In this document: positions 1-13,100 of the stretch, piece after piece
Position numbering within the stretch: position 1 is the first letter of the stretch
Layout of the letters: each line of letters opens with the position of its first letter
Source of the DNA: Choristoneura fumiferana
Taxonomy: Eukaryota > Arthropoda > Insecta > Lepidoptera > Tortricidae
Length of the DNA stretch: 64,000 nt
Reading direction: 5' to 3'
NCBI RefSeq assembly: GCF_025370935.1
Contig: NC_133485.1
Coordinates: 14,130,994-14,194,993 of the forward strand
The notes under the pieces: model-generated
What the model saw: only the letters and a program-made list of their open reading frames with translations
What the model was told of the DNA's origin: nothing
The model's database searches: none
Position numbers and translations under genes: made by a program

Positions 1-105
1 ACAGCAGGCTTTAGACAAATCAGGCTGTTCAGCTTAAAAATAGACTTTCAAAACCTAACTTTTGGGCTAATTATTTAACCTCAATATTGGGCTGATTATT
101 TTGAA

Positions 106-178
106 GCCCGGATAGCCCAGTGGTTAGAGAACCTGACTACGAAGCTTGAGGTCCAAGGTTCAATCCCCGGGCGGGGCA
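106..178 (+). repeat. tRNA-derived SINE head (family T1)
   Basis: A-box TAGCCCAGTGG (113-123) and B-box GGTTCAATCCC (157-167) at tRNA spacing. The fold lacks a proper acceptor stem and the family repeats elsewhere, so it is a SINE promoter rather than a tRNA gene. The rest of 179-395 is AT-rich with nothing recognised. Confidence 0.75.
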
Positions 179-395
179 GATATTGAAATGAAATGTGTAT
201 TACTTGCGGAATATGGGTTACATAGGGTGTTACCTACCTACGTCATTAATAATAAACTCAGCCATATTCTACGTAATTAAGCGATACTAAATTATTTTGT
301 TACTTTTAATATATATTTTTGATATTTACTTTTTATTTATTTTTTATTTATTACCATTTTGAATACTTAACTATTTTTTTTATGTTGCGTGATAA

Positions 396-592
396 GAGCC
401 TTTTCAGATAATCCGATCTGATATCGGTATCGGACGCCGATACCGATATCGGAGTAAGTAAAATGTATGGAATATTTACCATTCTTCAGATTATCCGATC
501 CGATATCGGATCATATTTCATACATTTTACTTGCCCTTTTATCGTATCGGAGTCCGATACCGATATCGGATCGGATAATCTGAAAACGCCCT
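396..592. repeat. Foldback MITE rich in TCCGATATCGGA palindromes
   Basis: Ends GAGCCTTTTCAGATAATCCG and, inverted, GGGCGTTTTCAGATTATCCG. The interior is made of overlapping palindromes such as CCGATATCGG, repeated several times. No ORF. Confidence 0.7.
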
Positions 593-873
593 ATATGAGA
601 ACTAGCCAAGTCCGACTTTAGGCTTCAATTATCCTAAGTTATAAGAAGAAATGATATTTTAAGTTGTTATAAAATAATTTCAGGACCGACCATTGAACTT
701 GGCACCTTAGCACTTGACCCATTTAGATATCACTTCTTTTGTCGTCAAAGTGAACAATCAAGGCGTATATCATAATATTGACTTGGCTCTCTTTTCACAT
801 TTATGTTTTGACGGGCTTATAATGACCAGACCGACACACAGTTTTTACGGACAATTAGATGTTGGCTACTAAC

Positions 874-1132
874 CTGTAAGCTCCTCCCATCAGCTTGTTT
901 ATCACCAGCCCAATATCATGCAGCGTATAGATGTAACCCCTGGGCAAATGTGGACGGACGTCCCTCAGGATGTACTGCAGCGTGTTCCCAGGTCCACTCT
1001 TGGTGTTATACAGCTCTTCGAGACGAGGGATGGTGAGGAACTTGCGCATGGAGACGCCATTTTCTAAGAGCAGCTTGACGAAGTCTATGCGATCGTGCTC
1101 CAGTGCTTGCATCATTGCTTCGTCGAGAGCTC
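874..1132 (-). CDS. Trpm: TRPM exon, homology region 3 (most 3' exon in window)
   Basis: 259 nt, phase 1 in and phase 2 out, acceptor TTTTCACAG, donor AG|GTTAGT. It encodes ALDEAMMQALEHDRIDFVKL, LLLENGVSMRKFLTIPRLEE, then GNTLQYILRDVRPHLPRGY and DIGLVINKLMGGAY. This is strongly conserved in TRPM channels. The previous exon lies 20.5 kb upstream, the longest intron seen here. The coding sequence must continue left of position 1, because no stop is reached and the donor is good. Confidence 0.95.
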
Positions 1133-4100
1133 CTGTGAAAAGAAAGAAAAAATAAAATTATAATATAAATTTGAATTTATAAAAGACGAGTTTCTACAAC
1201 GGGATATTTGTTACATTATTGTAGACCGGGATTACTTTTGATGAGTTGTAGACCCTGTAATAAATATATTTTTTGTACAGGTATATTAATCTAATATATA
1301 AAATTCTCGTGTCACATTTGTGACCAAACTCCTCCGAAACGGCTTGACCGATTTTTATGAAATTTTTGTGATGTGATTTTAGGACGTAAACTATTTTTCA
1401 TACTTCTACGCAAATGGAGTCGCGGGCAACTGCTAGTCTTATTATAAATAATCTTAAACCATTAAAAACTGCTAATCGGGGCAAAACTGCTCATAGAGCT
1501 AGTTATACTGTATATATCCAACTTTAGAGCCACAAAAGCAACAGAAAATAATGATTTTAGGAGAAGTAACTACAATTGCGTCATATCTTCGGGTCGTCAA
1601 TGTTTATATAAAATTTTTGAAAACAAAAAAATCTTCTCTGAACTAATATATACCTACAAGTAGTTTGCTCACCCGTGACCTTTAAAGTTTAAGGTCTTGT
1701 TAAGGTTCATTGGTAAGGACCTCCCCAAACTAGCGTCTTCTTCAATAAATTACTTTCGTTTCCTAAATCTCAAACTCAGATTTACCTGCCTGAAATGAAA
1801 CACAAAGAAAATTCGCTTTGTTACACATCGTACAATTTATCACCCTTCCAATAGAACCGTCAGATGCCTCAATTAATTTGTCCTACTTAGCAATTGTCCG
1901 AGAGAGCGAGATAAAGCTCATTGAGCCATTACAGAATTAACCGCCAATAGCCATTGATTATATAAATATAAATAAATAAATATCACGGGACAATTCACAC
2001 CAATTGACCTAGTCCCAAAGTAAGCGTAGCAAAGCTTGTGTTATGGGTACTAAGCAACGGATAAATATATTTATATAGATAGATACATACTTAAATACAT
2101 ATTAAACATCCGTGACCCGAGAACAAACATTCGTATTTTTCATACAAATATCTGCCCCGACACGGGAATTGAACCCGGGACCTCAAGCTTTGTAGTCAGG
2201 TCCTCTAACCACTAGGCCATCTGGTCAAACCACATTGAACCACAGAAATAATAACAATAGGGATAAGAATAATAGCTGAAGTGTGACTGGGCTGGTCATG
2301 TTTGCCGCATGCCGGACGAGTTGTGGGCCAAACTAACCACCGGGTGGACGTCCATCGACTCAAAAAGGCGACCTGGCAGACCTAGGCAGCGATGGCGGGA
2401 CGAACTGGACTATAAAACTACCGTGAGACACTCATATTAATTGATATTGTAACGGATAACTCACGTCTTAAGGTGACGCATCGCTAAACAATGAATCGAA
2501 AACAGAGCGTTTGTACCCCGCAACCCGCTCACACCCTCTACTTTTTACGCGGCTTGCGTGTCACAGTCGACCGTATGTTACACTGACAGCGCCTAGACAG
2601 CGCGCTAAAACAGACAGAGACGTCTTAGAGTTGCCCTTACAACTTTTTTTAGTTTTTTTGCAAATAGCAGTAGGTAATGAAATCACGAGTATTTTTAACT
2701 GACTTCAAGAAAAGGAGGAGGTTATCAATTCGGTTGTATTTTCTTTTTGCTTTCAATTAGGTCCCATATGCACCAAATCAGGATCTGAAGATCGGATCCT
2801 AAGGAAATCGAGGGAAGTCTTCAAATATTGTAGGGACACCTATGGTAATTTCGATATCTTTAGTAGTAACTTGTGCATTTGCTCTTGAAAATCTTCATTT
2901 CGTGAAGTGGAACTGATGATGAAGACCACATTTGACCAACCGAGCTACTACTCGATAACAAGTACCTCACGGGTTGAATTTCAATGACTTTAACACAGTT
3001 GCTAAGCAATTTAAGTTAATCGTAATGCATATGGTGAAATGGAACGGGTGACGATGCACCAGGACTCCTCAATAATGAAAGTCTCTGCATCGGAAATAGC
3101 AATTTTTTGTAAAAGGTGACGAGCAGTTGACATTAAACTATTGTATCTTAGATCTTTTACACTGAAAGGCGTGAAAAAAAAATATAACGAAAAATTGAAC
3201 TGACTACAAAAAAACCATGAAAATAATTTTCTACCATTCAGAAATCGGTGCCTCAGCACGAGCCAGCAGGAGTGGACCTATATAGTCTTCTACTATACGC
3301 GTATATTGGGCTTCAATTACTCCTGCTGGCTCGTGCTGAGGCACCGATTTCTGAATGGTAGAAAATTATTTTCATGGTTTTTTGTAGTCGGTTCAATTTT
3401 TTATTCTTATGGAACTATTTTACAAAATTTTATTAACTTGCAATATTTGTATTGTGTGTTGTTGTTGTTCTGTTGTTGTTTGTAAAATCTTGCAAGTGAA
3501 TTTTGACTCACTTCTAATGGTCTGATTGACGTGAAATTTGGCATATGTACTTATGTGGGGTGGATGACAGTGCAAGTACAATCCACAAAAAACACAGTCG
3601 ACAAGAGCTTGTATTAAAAATTAAATTTATAGATTTGGCCTGCCACCATATATTGTCCATTTGATAGTAAGTAGGTTGAGACCCATTACACATAAGAAAT
3701 CTCGGGCCGTAAATGTAGGCAAGTATTGCAGAGCAAAAAGTAAATAATACAAACGTACGGTTTTACAGGTAATTTTTTATATTTATCTTTTTTAATATTA
3801 ATATTTTACTTATTTACACTTAACACAGTTATTTACTAATTTACATAGGTATTTATATTTTACATTTTACTTATTTATATTAAAAAAAAAATATTTACAC
3901 AAACATTATTAAAAGACAACGCAATCATTTATAGCCGTTTGTTAAATTTATTCATTTAGATCTACAAGATCTGCCAATGGCTGTATTTAACCAATAAGTT
4001 CTATAAACAGCCCGAAGAGGGCGTTGTTAAACTAGTATATAAGGAGATAACTCTTAGAAATAAAGGCCTTTTTTCCGCCATCACCGCCGGCAACGGTCGG

Positions 4101-7100
4101 CACAAAAGAATTAATCTGTATTTTATTCTTCCCAGAATTGAGATTGGTTTTTGGATTCTTTTTGTATTTTTTTATTTCAACTCCAAATTTGGTTACTTTT
4201 ACGATCATCCCGTAAAATCCACATCGAAAATACAAACTGAAACATAGATCAGAAAAATCAGGAAAGCGCTGGTCTCTTTTTCTGGTTTTTCCGTGCATCT
4301 ATGTTTGTTTGTATTTTCCCAGAATTACCCAAATTTAACACCGTTATTATTCGGAAACTGACATAACATAATTTGAGTTGTCAACGTTAGCTACACACCG
4401 AAAACTCAGATTGCAAGCCTACTCGTACTTGATTTTCAGAAACTAATTTCATTATAGCTAATCTGTAATCAAACGAACACTTATGCTGAGAAAGTTTTAC
4501 AAGTTCCATTATAAAATGATTAAAATCAATTATTCGGTGCCCCAAATCTTGATTTTCGGTCTCAATCTGAAACAAACGTTTATTTTACTCTAGATATTGT
4601 AAGGGTCAACTTTTTATTTAAGGTTCAACTGTGTTATTTTTAGTACAATACAAATATTCGTAACACCACAGATCAGTACGGTCAGCATCAAAAGTAGCTG
4701 CGTATTTTTAAACTTTGTCGTTATACAACAACGTACTTACACCATACAACAAAGTAAAAAAAACGACAAAGTAAAAAAATGATCCGCTACTTTGGGTGCT
4801 GACTATACAGTGAAATCACAGTAAAAAAAGGCAAAGTAGAAAAAAGCTGTCTTATATCTTTAAAATTAACCTTTTTAGAACCTATGTACAAAACAACACA
4901 ATACTCCGACTCTTTATTGTACACCAAAGTATAAGTACATTCGTTTACTGGCTTTAAGTTAATACAAAACCTACTGATACTTCAGATGCGCATTCTAATA
5001 CTATGTTGAGAGATGAGTTATTTTTCTCACATTATATTTCTATCTATAATAGAAAAAAAAAACATTTTTACAAGTTTCAAACCAAAAAATATGATCTTTA
5101 TTCTGCTCACGTAAAAATTGGCAATAAAAGAAATACTGTAGCTGTAGACCTACATAGTTTCTTCAAGAAGGTCCTTATTATTCTTATCTGCAGTTCTTAA
5201 ATAAATTTTCTTATTTATAAACTTGAATTTGTTATTAATTATACTATAATTACTATGTAGGTAGGTAGGCGTTTTCAAAAAAAAGTGTACCTTTTCTTTC
5301 AAAATGTATTTAATTTTTTCATATAAACTTTATGAGTCAGTTTTGTGACGCCCATACCGAGTGTTTGAAAAAAAAAAGTTACAAAACTGTCATTTTTGAT
5401 AGGGACTTTTTTTTAAACCATCGGAATCGATTGTACTTTTGATTCTGAGAAGGAAAAACTATATTTTTTCCAAAATTGAAAAAAAAGAATGAATACGCTT
5501 TTTTGTGAAAACGCCCAGGTAGGCACTAAAATCTTACGAGATTAATACATTTTGTAACTGCATACATTGGCGAATATTCTCGTTTTCCAAAGAAACTAAA
5601 TTAAAATGAAGCGATATTAACTTCAATCAAGAGTTGATATTCAAAGTAAGTAGATCTTTAAAATTAATATGGATACATACCACTACATATCCTTGCATAA
5701 AATCGATTGACATTGTTTTATTTCCACCTAAATTCGAAGACGGCTCCAAGACTTTATTCTCAGAACTTTGTTCTAATGATTGCTTCCTGAAAGATAATAA
5801 TGTATTTTTATTATTTGTGTTACTGCTTATTGAAATGTGAATAGTTTTGTAAGTATAGTCAATGGCTTTTTGTACAAACACTGAATTGCAATAATGAAAG
5901 GAATAAAATCGATTTTCTACAGTACCTTTAGATTTCTAAAGTTTAGAAGTTAATGTTTTCGCGTACTTAGGTACTTGCAGTTCACTATTGGTTCACACAC
6001 ATACTTTAGAATATTTTTAACTATTAATTACCTTACCTACCTACCTACTTACCTATCTAAAAAGTAGGTAAGTACTTAGGTATTACCTATTATACTCGTA
6101 TAAAACTAGAAGCAGATAGGGAATATTACTGCAATGTTCTGCCGTCAGAATGCAGCACTAGCACAAACCGTAATCGAATGCCTTTTAAATGTCCGTAAGA
6201 TACCAAAATATCACATTATATCAAAAAGTTTTTTGGAAATATAGCTCTATTGTTACTTTCGATGTAAATATCATATTATTTTGTTAGTATGTCATATGTC
6301 ATGAACCGTCATGGCGACAAACTAAGAACTGACGTTGTCATGGCGATTTGTTTACGTTTTGTGCCAGTGAACTGTAGAAATATAATGATTACTCACCTTT
6401 TCTTAATCATAACCATACATTCATGAATTAAACAACCTTTATTTTTCCTTTTTGAAGATCCGACATTTTTTTCCCATTTATTGCTCGGTATTATTTTATA
6501 TGCGATCGATGGCGCGTGGCAGTTCGACTAGCATAGGTCCGTCGCTGACAACGCCGGCGGCGGTCTGAGGCATGCGCTGAGAGGGGACTGGTTTCATAGG
6601 GTTTCATACAAAATACGAGCGCGCGCTAGCTTATATTAAAATGTCGTAAGCGACAAAACGGTTTTTGTCGTTTCAACTACAAATTACAATTTAATAAAAT
6701 AAAATCCAACTTGAATGTTGAAGTATGGGTTAAAACTAATTTAACATGAAAATTTGGAATCTTAATTTGATCTGGGTTGCCTGTAAGAAGCAAATCCCTG
6801 TCTTACAAGAGGTATCTTTGATATTTTTTTCTGTGCTATAAAATTTTACGAATCGTGTTTCGGCAACTTGGAAAACAAAGTCATTGAAATGAAGAATCAG
6901 GTTTTCAAATATCACTTTGATATGTTTTGTAATTGCTGAGATAAAACTAGATGTTTTTCACCAAAATACCCAATTCGTCGTCTTAAACCGAGTCTAGGTC
7001 GACATGTTTCGGGCTATTTCGTATCCCTTCTTCTCAGGAGCACGCGACTGTGTGTGTGTGCGTGTTGCGGCAGCCGCCGAGTCGCGTGCTCCTGAGAAGA

Positions 7101-10100
7101 ATGGCTACGAAATAGCCCGAAACATGTCGAGCTAAACTCGGTTTAAGACGTGAGTTATCCGTTACAAAATCATTTAATACGAACTGGATTACTTCTTGAA
7201 GGACTGGCTCTTGTATACAGTGAACAGAGATCAGTGGAAGTATCGGGGGTGGGGAGCCCTTTGCTCATCAGTAGGATAGATAGAAAGGCTAAAATAAATA
7301 AAAATAAAATAGGAATATTATGAGACATCGCATCTAGCCAACTATCGCAGTAAGAGTAAGAGTAAAATACTTTCAGGGTTCCGTATCCGAAGGATTACAT
7401 ATGTAACCCTATTAATGTCGTTGCAGTGTCCCCGTGTCAGTATGTCACAGGGTTATATCGCGAGAGTTGTAAATACTGATATAAAATTACCCCATATTGA
7501 AGAATCCTCCTACGACAGCTTATAGCGCATATTTTGAAATACCACAATTTTGTAGAGAACCCTCGGTGCTAGAGTCCGACTTACATTTAGCCCATTAGTA
7601 CTTAAGCACTAATAAATATGTGTGAATATGAATATGAATATAGTTAATTAAAAAAAACAATATAGCGAGCTTAAAAAGTAACTTTGGCAGACGTTCCTGC
7701 AATATATTTAATTACTGCTTGTCTTACCCCGCCCTGTGTTGCCAGTCGTAAATTAAAAAATTCTAAAGTAAGCAAAGTTCACGTTTCACGGGATAAGGGT
7801 TCAGTTTGTTTATGATTTATTGGTCTAATTACGATTTCGAGTTTTGTCGGGTAAATTACCCTGCTGGGGTAATCTTATCTGTTTGGTACGCGGCCGGAAT
7901 TGGTAAAAAAAATATGCTGCGTCTACAAAGTTTTATTTATAATGTCATGATATGATTCTGTTTTATTGTTTCTGTTTTTTCCCTTTTGGTGAATTTTATT
8001 GGATACAGAGCTGTTCACTCACGAAGGCGCGCTCCTCCTAATTTAATAATTGTAGTAGTAAACATATCCGTACGACATGTGTATGTGTGCGTAGCTCGAA
8101 CGTGTCCTCAGTCGCAAGTGTATCGTCAGACACGCATACTAAGACTAATACAACACAAGTTTTAATACTTTGGGTCTAGTTTTAATCTTTTGAGGCTGCC
8201 TAAAGTAAGTTTTGCGTTACCAATGCACAATAATAATAATAATATTTTCTTTATTTTTAATCCCATTATTACATTTAATTACATTATATCACACATTATT
8301 TTACATAAATTTAATTAAATTAAATTACATCAATAATAATAATAATGGAAACATTAAAATATTAAGAAAAAGCTTTTTGTTCCCATACCTACTTTTGGCC
8401 TGTGGTGTCAATACTTATATTGTAACAAGAACACACTGAATAACTTAATCAACTTAAAAAAAAATGAAAAACATTGTCATTGTAGCAGGTGGTAGGACCT
8501 TGTGCAAGGTCCGCCCGGATTGCTACCACCATCTTGCTCGCTAATCCTGCCGTGAAGCAGCAGTACTTGCACTGTTGTATTTCGGCGTGGAGAGTAAGAC
8601 AGCCGGTGAAATTACTGGCACTTGAGGTATCCCATCTTAGGCCTCTAGGTTGGCAACGCATCTGCTATCCCCCTGGTGTTGCAGGTGTCTATGGGCGGTG
8701 GTGATCTCTCACCATCAGAAGACCCACTTGCTCGTTTTCCATCCAGTCGAATAAAAAATAATAATTACAAAGTTAAATATCTCAAAAACGGCTGAACCGA
8801 TTTTTTGTTCCTTCGTAAGGAAACTCACTTTCACGTAAAAACTGCATTGAAATCAGTCCATTCTTTTGAGAGATACGATGCCACTGGCGGAAAATTGTTG
8901 GCGTCAAAGTTACATTATATATAACGCATCAAATACAAATAGGCTATATGTTACTCTTAAGATTCAACTATTTACGTATCAAATTTCAACCAAATCCACC
9001 TCACACTGTTTTAACATTAAATAGTAAGAAACAGTAAACAGTCAAAAGCTTTAACAATTATAATGATATAACCATTTCGAAAATACAAACTGAGACATGG
9101 ATGCACAGAAAAACCAGAAAAAGAGACCAGCGCTGGGAATCGAACCCAGGTCCTCAGCAATCCGTGCTGCGTGCTATAACCCCTACACCACCGCTGGACA
9201 GGAATTTAGACACGAATTTTTCCTATGCATACATATCTCAGGTTGCTTATTTCTACTACGCTACTTATGCAGCAGCACTAGCGACATCTATGTTTTTCGC
9301 TCTCATCGAGAGACGTCACATTCTATCGGAACCAACCGCTCACCCAGACAAGAGATGTCGCTACTAAGCAATCAAATTATGATTGGTTATTTGGAGTCTT
9401 TTTGTATTTTTTATTTCAACTCCAAATTTGTTACTTTTACGGGTATCCCGTGAAACCATATCGAAAATACAAACTGAGACATGGATGCACAGAAAAACCA
9501 GAAAAAGAGACCAGCGCTGGGAATCGAACCCAGGTCCTCAGCAATCCGTGCTGCGTGCTATAACCCCTACACCACCGCTGGACAGGAATTTAGACACGAA
9601 TTTTTCCTATGCATACATATCTCAGGTTGCTTATTTCTACTACGCTACTTATGCAGCAGCACTACCCGTAAAAGTAACAAATTTGGAGTTGAAATAAAAA
9701 ATACAAAAAGACTCCAAATAACCAATCATGATATTACCATTGTTATCAAAACTGTAATCCAATATTAAAAGAACCTCACGGAATACCAAAAACATTTTTA
9801 CATAATGTTTTTGCACTGAAAATGTAAGCCTTAAATGTATACGCATAATCATTTTAGGGGATCTTCACAAAGGTTTATAAATATTTTAATAAAACAGTAT
9901 GTAGGTATTTAATGAGGATAGCGTACCGTCGTAGGGCCGACGAGATATATCTTAAGGGTAAAAATATGCAAAGCTTAATAACGATTTTGGAATCAAAACA
10001 ATTTCATTATAAATTTAAACCCACTTTACTTGGAGATTTTTGTTTTATTTTCATCCTTTATTTTCGAAAACGCAACAGTGTTTGGAGTGTGACGTGTGAC

Positions 10101-13100
10101 TGTGCGCGGCGCTGGCGCTGCCAAGAGCGCAGGCAGCGGTATCGGCAATTTTGGAAAGAATATTAGTTTTTCTTTTACAAATATACAATTTTACTTGCAA
10201 ATGTGATGAAAAACATTGTATGTCGCACGGGCGGTACTACAATTACGAACATCGACTCATTAAAGCACTCAGTTTTCGACTTCAGGCTTCTAACAACTTC
10301 AATAGACTCTCGTTCGTAATTCCTTATTTACCGCCCTTAAGACATAATGTACTATTATTTTTACGTATAGCTACCCATCCTAACTCGATAGCGAATAGTG
10401 CTCCACTGTGAAACATTTATACAAAAAAGTTTCGCGGTATCGTCGCATTGACTGACAACTATTTCGCTATGGCGCTTATTGCAAGAACGTTCTACGATGG
10501 GTCTAGAATCAAGTGATTCAACTGAACAATCATAAAAATATTTCTTGAAATTTTGTTTTAGAACAAAATAATTTGAATTTTGATAAGAAACTTCTGTATA
10601 CAGTACAGTGGCGTAGCTAGGTAACCTAGGGCCCTGGGGCAAATAAAAAAATGGGGCCCACTGCTATCAAAACTGGTAAGGTTTTTTTGAAGTAAAATCA
10701 TTATATATACAAATACTTTAAAAATGCTAAGCAACTTTATCATCAGCTATAAAGCAGAATTTCGAGGGCTCCGGAACCCTAAAAAACTCTATTGGCAATA
10801 AAAATTAATCCGTGAAAGAGTGAAATAAGGGATGACATTTATGGGGAAACAAAATCGCTAAAGCTACACATTATAAATTTTAGGATATGACTGAGTATAC
10901 CACGCACAGGACTTATCACGCTAAGACACACGAATAATATTTACCTCGACGTTTCGGCAACTCGTGACCATGGCCACTGTAATGTTGCCGAAACGTCGAG
11001 GTAAATATTACTCGTGTGTGTTAGCGTGATAAGTCCTGTGCGTGGTATTTTGACTATGAGTGAACATCACCAAAGTTTAAGACATTATATGACGGAGTAT
11101 TTTTTTAATTAATCCCTGAAGGGATGAAATATTGAATGTGAAATTTAACAGCTAGAGCTACCAATTTAAAATTATATGTAGGTTCTAGCTAAGGCATTTT
11201 TTAAAATTAACTCTCCAAGATCGAAAGTATGCTGATTTGGGACCATTTTGTAACATGAAGGAATTTTCGTTATCGGTCCAGTAGTTTTGAGTTTATTCGT
11301 AACAAACATCCAAAAATACAAAATGAAATTTGGTATGTAGATAGCTGGACATCTGGAATAACACGACATGGCTACTTTTTATCCAGATATTCCCACGAGA
11401 TAGGGTTAACATCTCAAAATAACAACCGTTAAGCTTAGAGTCACGAAATTTGCCATAGTGGCTTTTAATGCAATGTCAATGAAAAGCACGACGTAATTTT
11501 CGGGAATTCCCACGGGAACTTTGTAAAATCCCGGAATTTCAATTCAAATGAAAATAAAGTTAAGGAAACATCCTCTTCGAACCAAAAGAAACATTGTCAT
11601 ATAAGTACAATCCCCTTGGTGTTGCAGGTGTCTATGGGCGGTGGTGATCTCTTATCATCAGGAGACCCACTTGCTCGTTTGCCATTCAGTTGAATAAAAA
11701 AAAAGGAGGTTAAAGTCTTTATTTAAAAACTCTTCCTCAATGGAGTCTCCAATAAAAAGCCATTATATCATGTAACGATGCGAAACAACCTCATATTGGA
11801 TAAACAACCCTTGTATCACCAAAACAAAGACGAATCGCTTCATCTTAAACCTTAAATTAGTCAGCATAAGATCTCGATCGACCCTTTTATTTCAAATGTA
11901 AATAAGACAGTGTAATTTGTATTTTATACAGCTAGCTAGAGGGTTCTTATTATTAGGTTCAGTGAGATCGCGTGCGATCGACAGGGTGACTTGTGAATTT
12001 ACTTACGAGACACCTGATGCCTCTTCGACAGCGGTTCGTTTTTTCTGAAGGAACATATTTTTACTTAAGGGTTCTGTGATCAATAAAAAGCAGTCGTCAT
12101 TGTCTTTTTTCTATTTTATTTGATTGGATGGCAAACGAGCATGTAGGTCTCCTGATGGTAAGAGATCACCACCGTCCTTAGACACCTGCAACACCAAGGG
12201 GATTGCAGATGCGTTGTCAACCTAGAGGCCTAAGATGGGATACCTCAAGTAACAGTAATTTCACCGGCTGTCTTACTCTCCACACCGAAACACAACAGTG
12301 CAAGCACTGCTGCGTCCCTTTAATTTTGATTTTCTCTACTCATGACAAAGAATGTAGTATTTGTAATTACTGTAAAACAGAAAGAGATGGCACTACTTCT
12401 CAGTACAACATCGTAGCGTCTAACAATAGTAATAATGTCACGAATAAATAAATGATTTTTTTCTTCTTTCTTTCCTTTACTTTACGTTACTACACTTTTT
12501 CGCTGCGGATGCATATCTGAACTTCTAAACCTTTCACCTGTCCCGTTGTCTGTCTGTTTGTCTGTAATCAAATCTTGCAAGTTAAATAATTTAACTTGAA
12601 ATTTGGAATACTTATGTAAATCGCGTGACAATACAATAATCTAGTAGTGACATCCTGGTAGTCTCACCAGGATCGTCTCCGCTTAACGGTTAATAGCATC
12701 GACTTGAATTTTGGTATGTAAATGTAGTTTGGGTGACAATGCAAGTACAGTCAACAAAAAGTACAGTCAGCAAAAAAAAAATGTACTTATTAAAAATGAA
12801 ACTTTTCATGTTGAAATCGGTTGATCAGTGACGTCAATTACTCTGTCATGACAAACAATAAAATTAGTTACCAAAACATTAGCTTCCACAAGTATTCAAA
12901 TAAAGCCCCGGAAACAATATGTGGCGTTATCTGGTAGAAGGTGCCTTGTTGTCGGTTCTAGTTTCCGAGATAATCGCGCTTGAAGTAAAATGTCGAAAAA
13001 AAACATTTTTTCTTTTTTTACTCTATATTAATAAGCAGGGTCTAAATTTTAATTTGACAGAGACACACGTTTTTAAAACAATTTTTTATGAGTTAAAACA

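Noticed and set aside
106..178. tRNA gene at the left end
   Set aside because: The boxes fit, but there is no convincing acceptor stem and the head is shared with SINE copies at 1958 and 22545.
1..873. A further TRPM exon encoding the segment after GGAYR
   Set aside because: Minus-strand frames here are short and hold no TRPM motif; the next exon must be left of the window.
9130..9195. tRNA gene on the minus strand
   Set aside because: A and B boxes are present, but the same core occurs several times with conserved non-tRNA flanks, so it is a SINE.
9097..9768. Three frames of about 100 codons
   Set aside because: They read through tRNA-like SINE units and repeat in the two identical copies.
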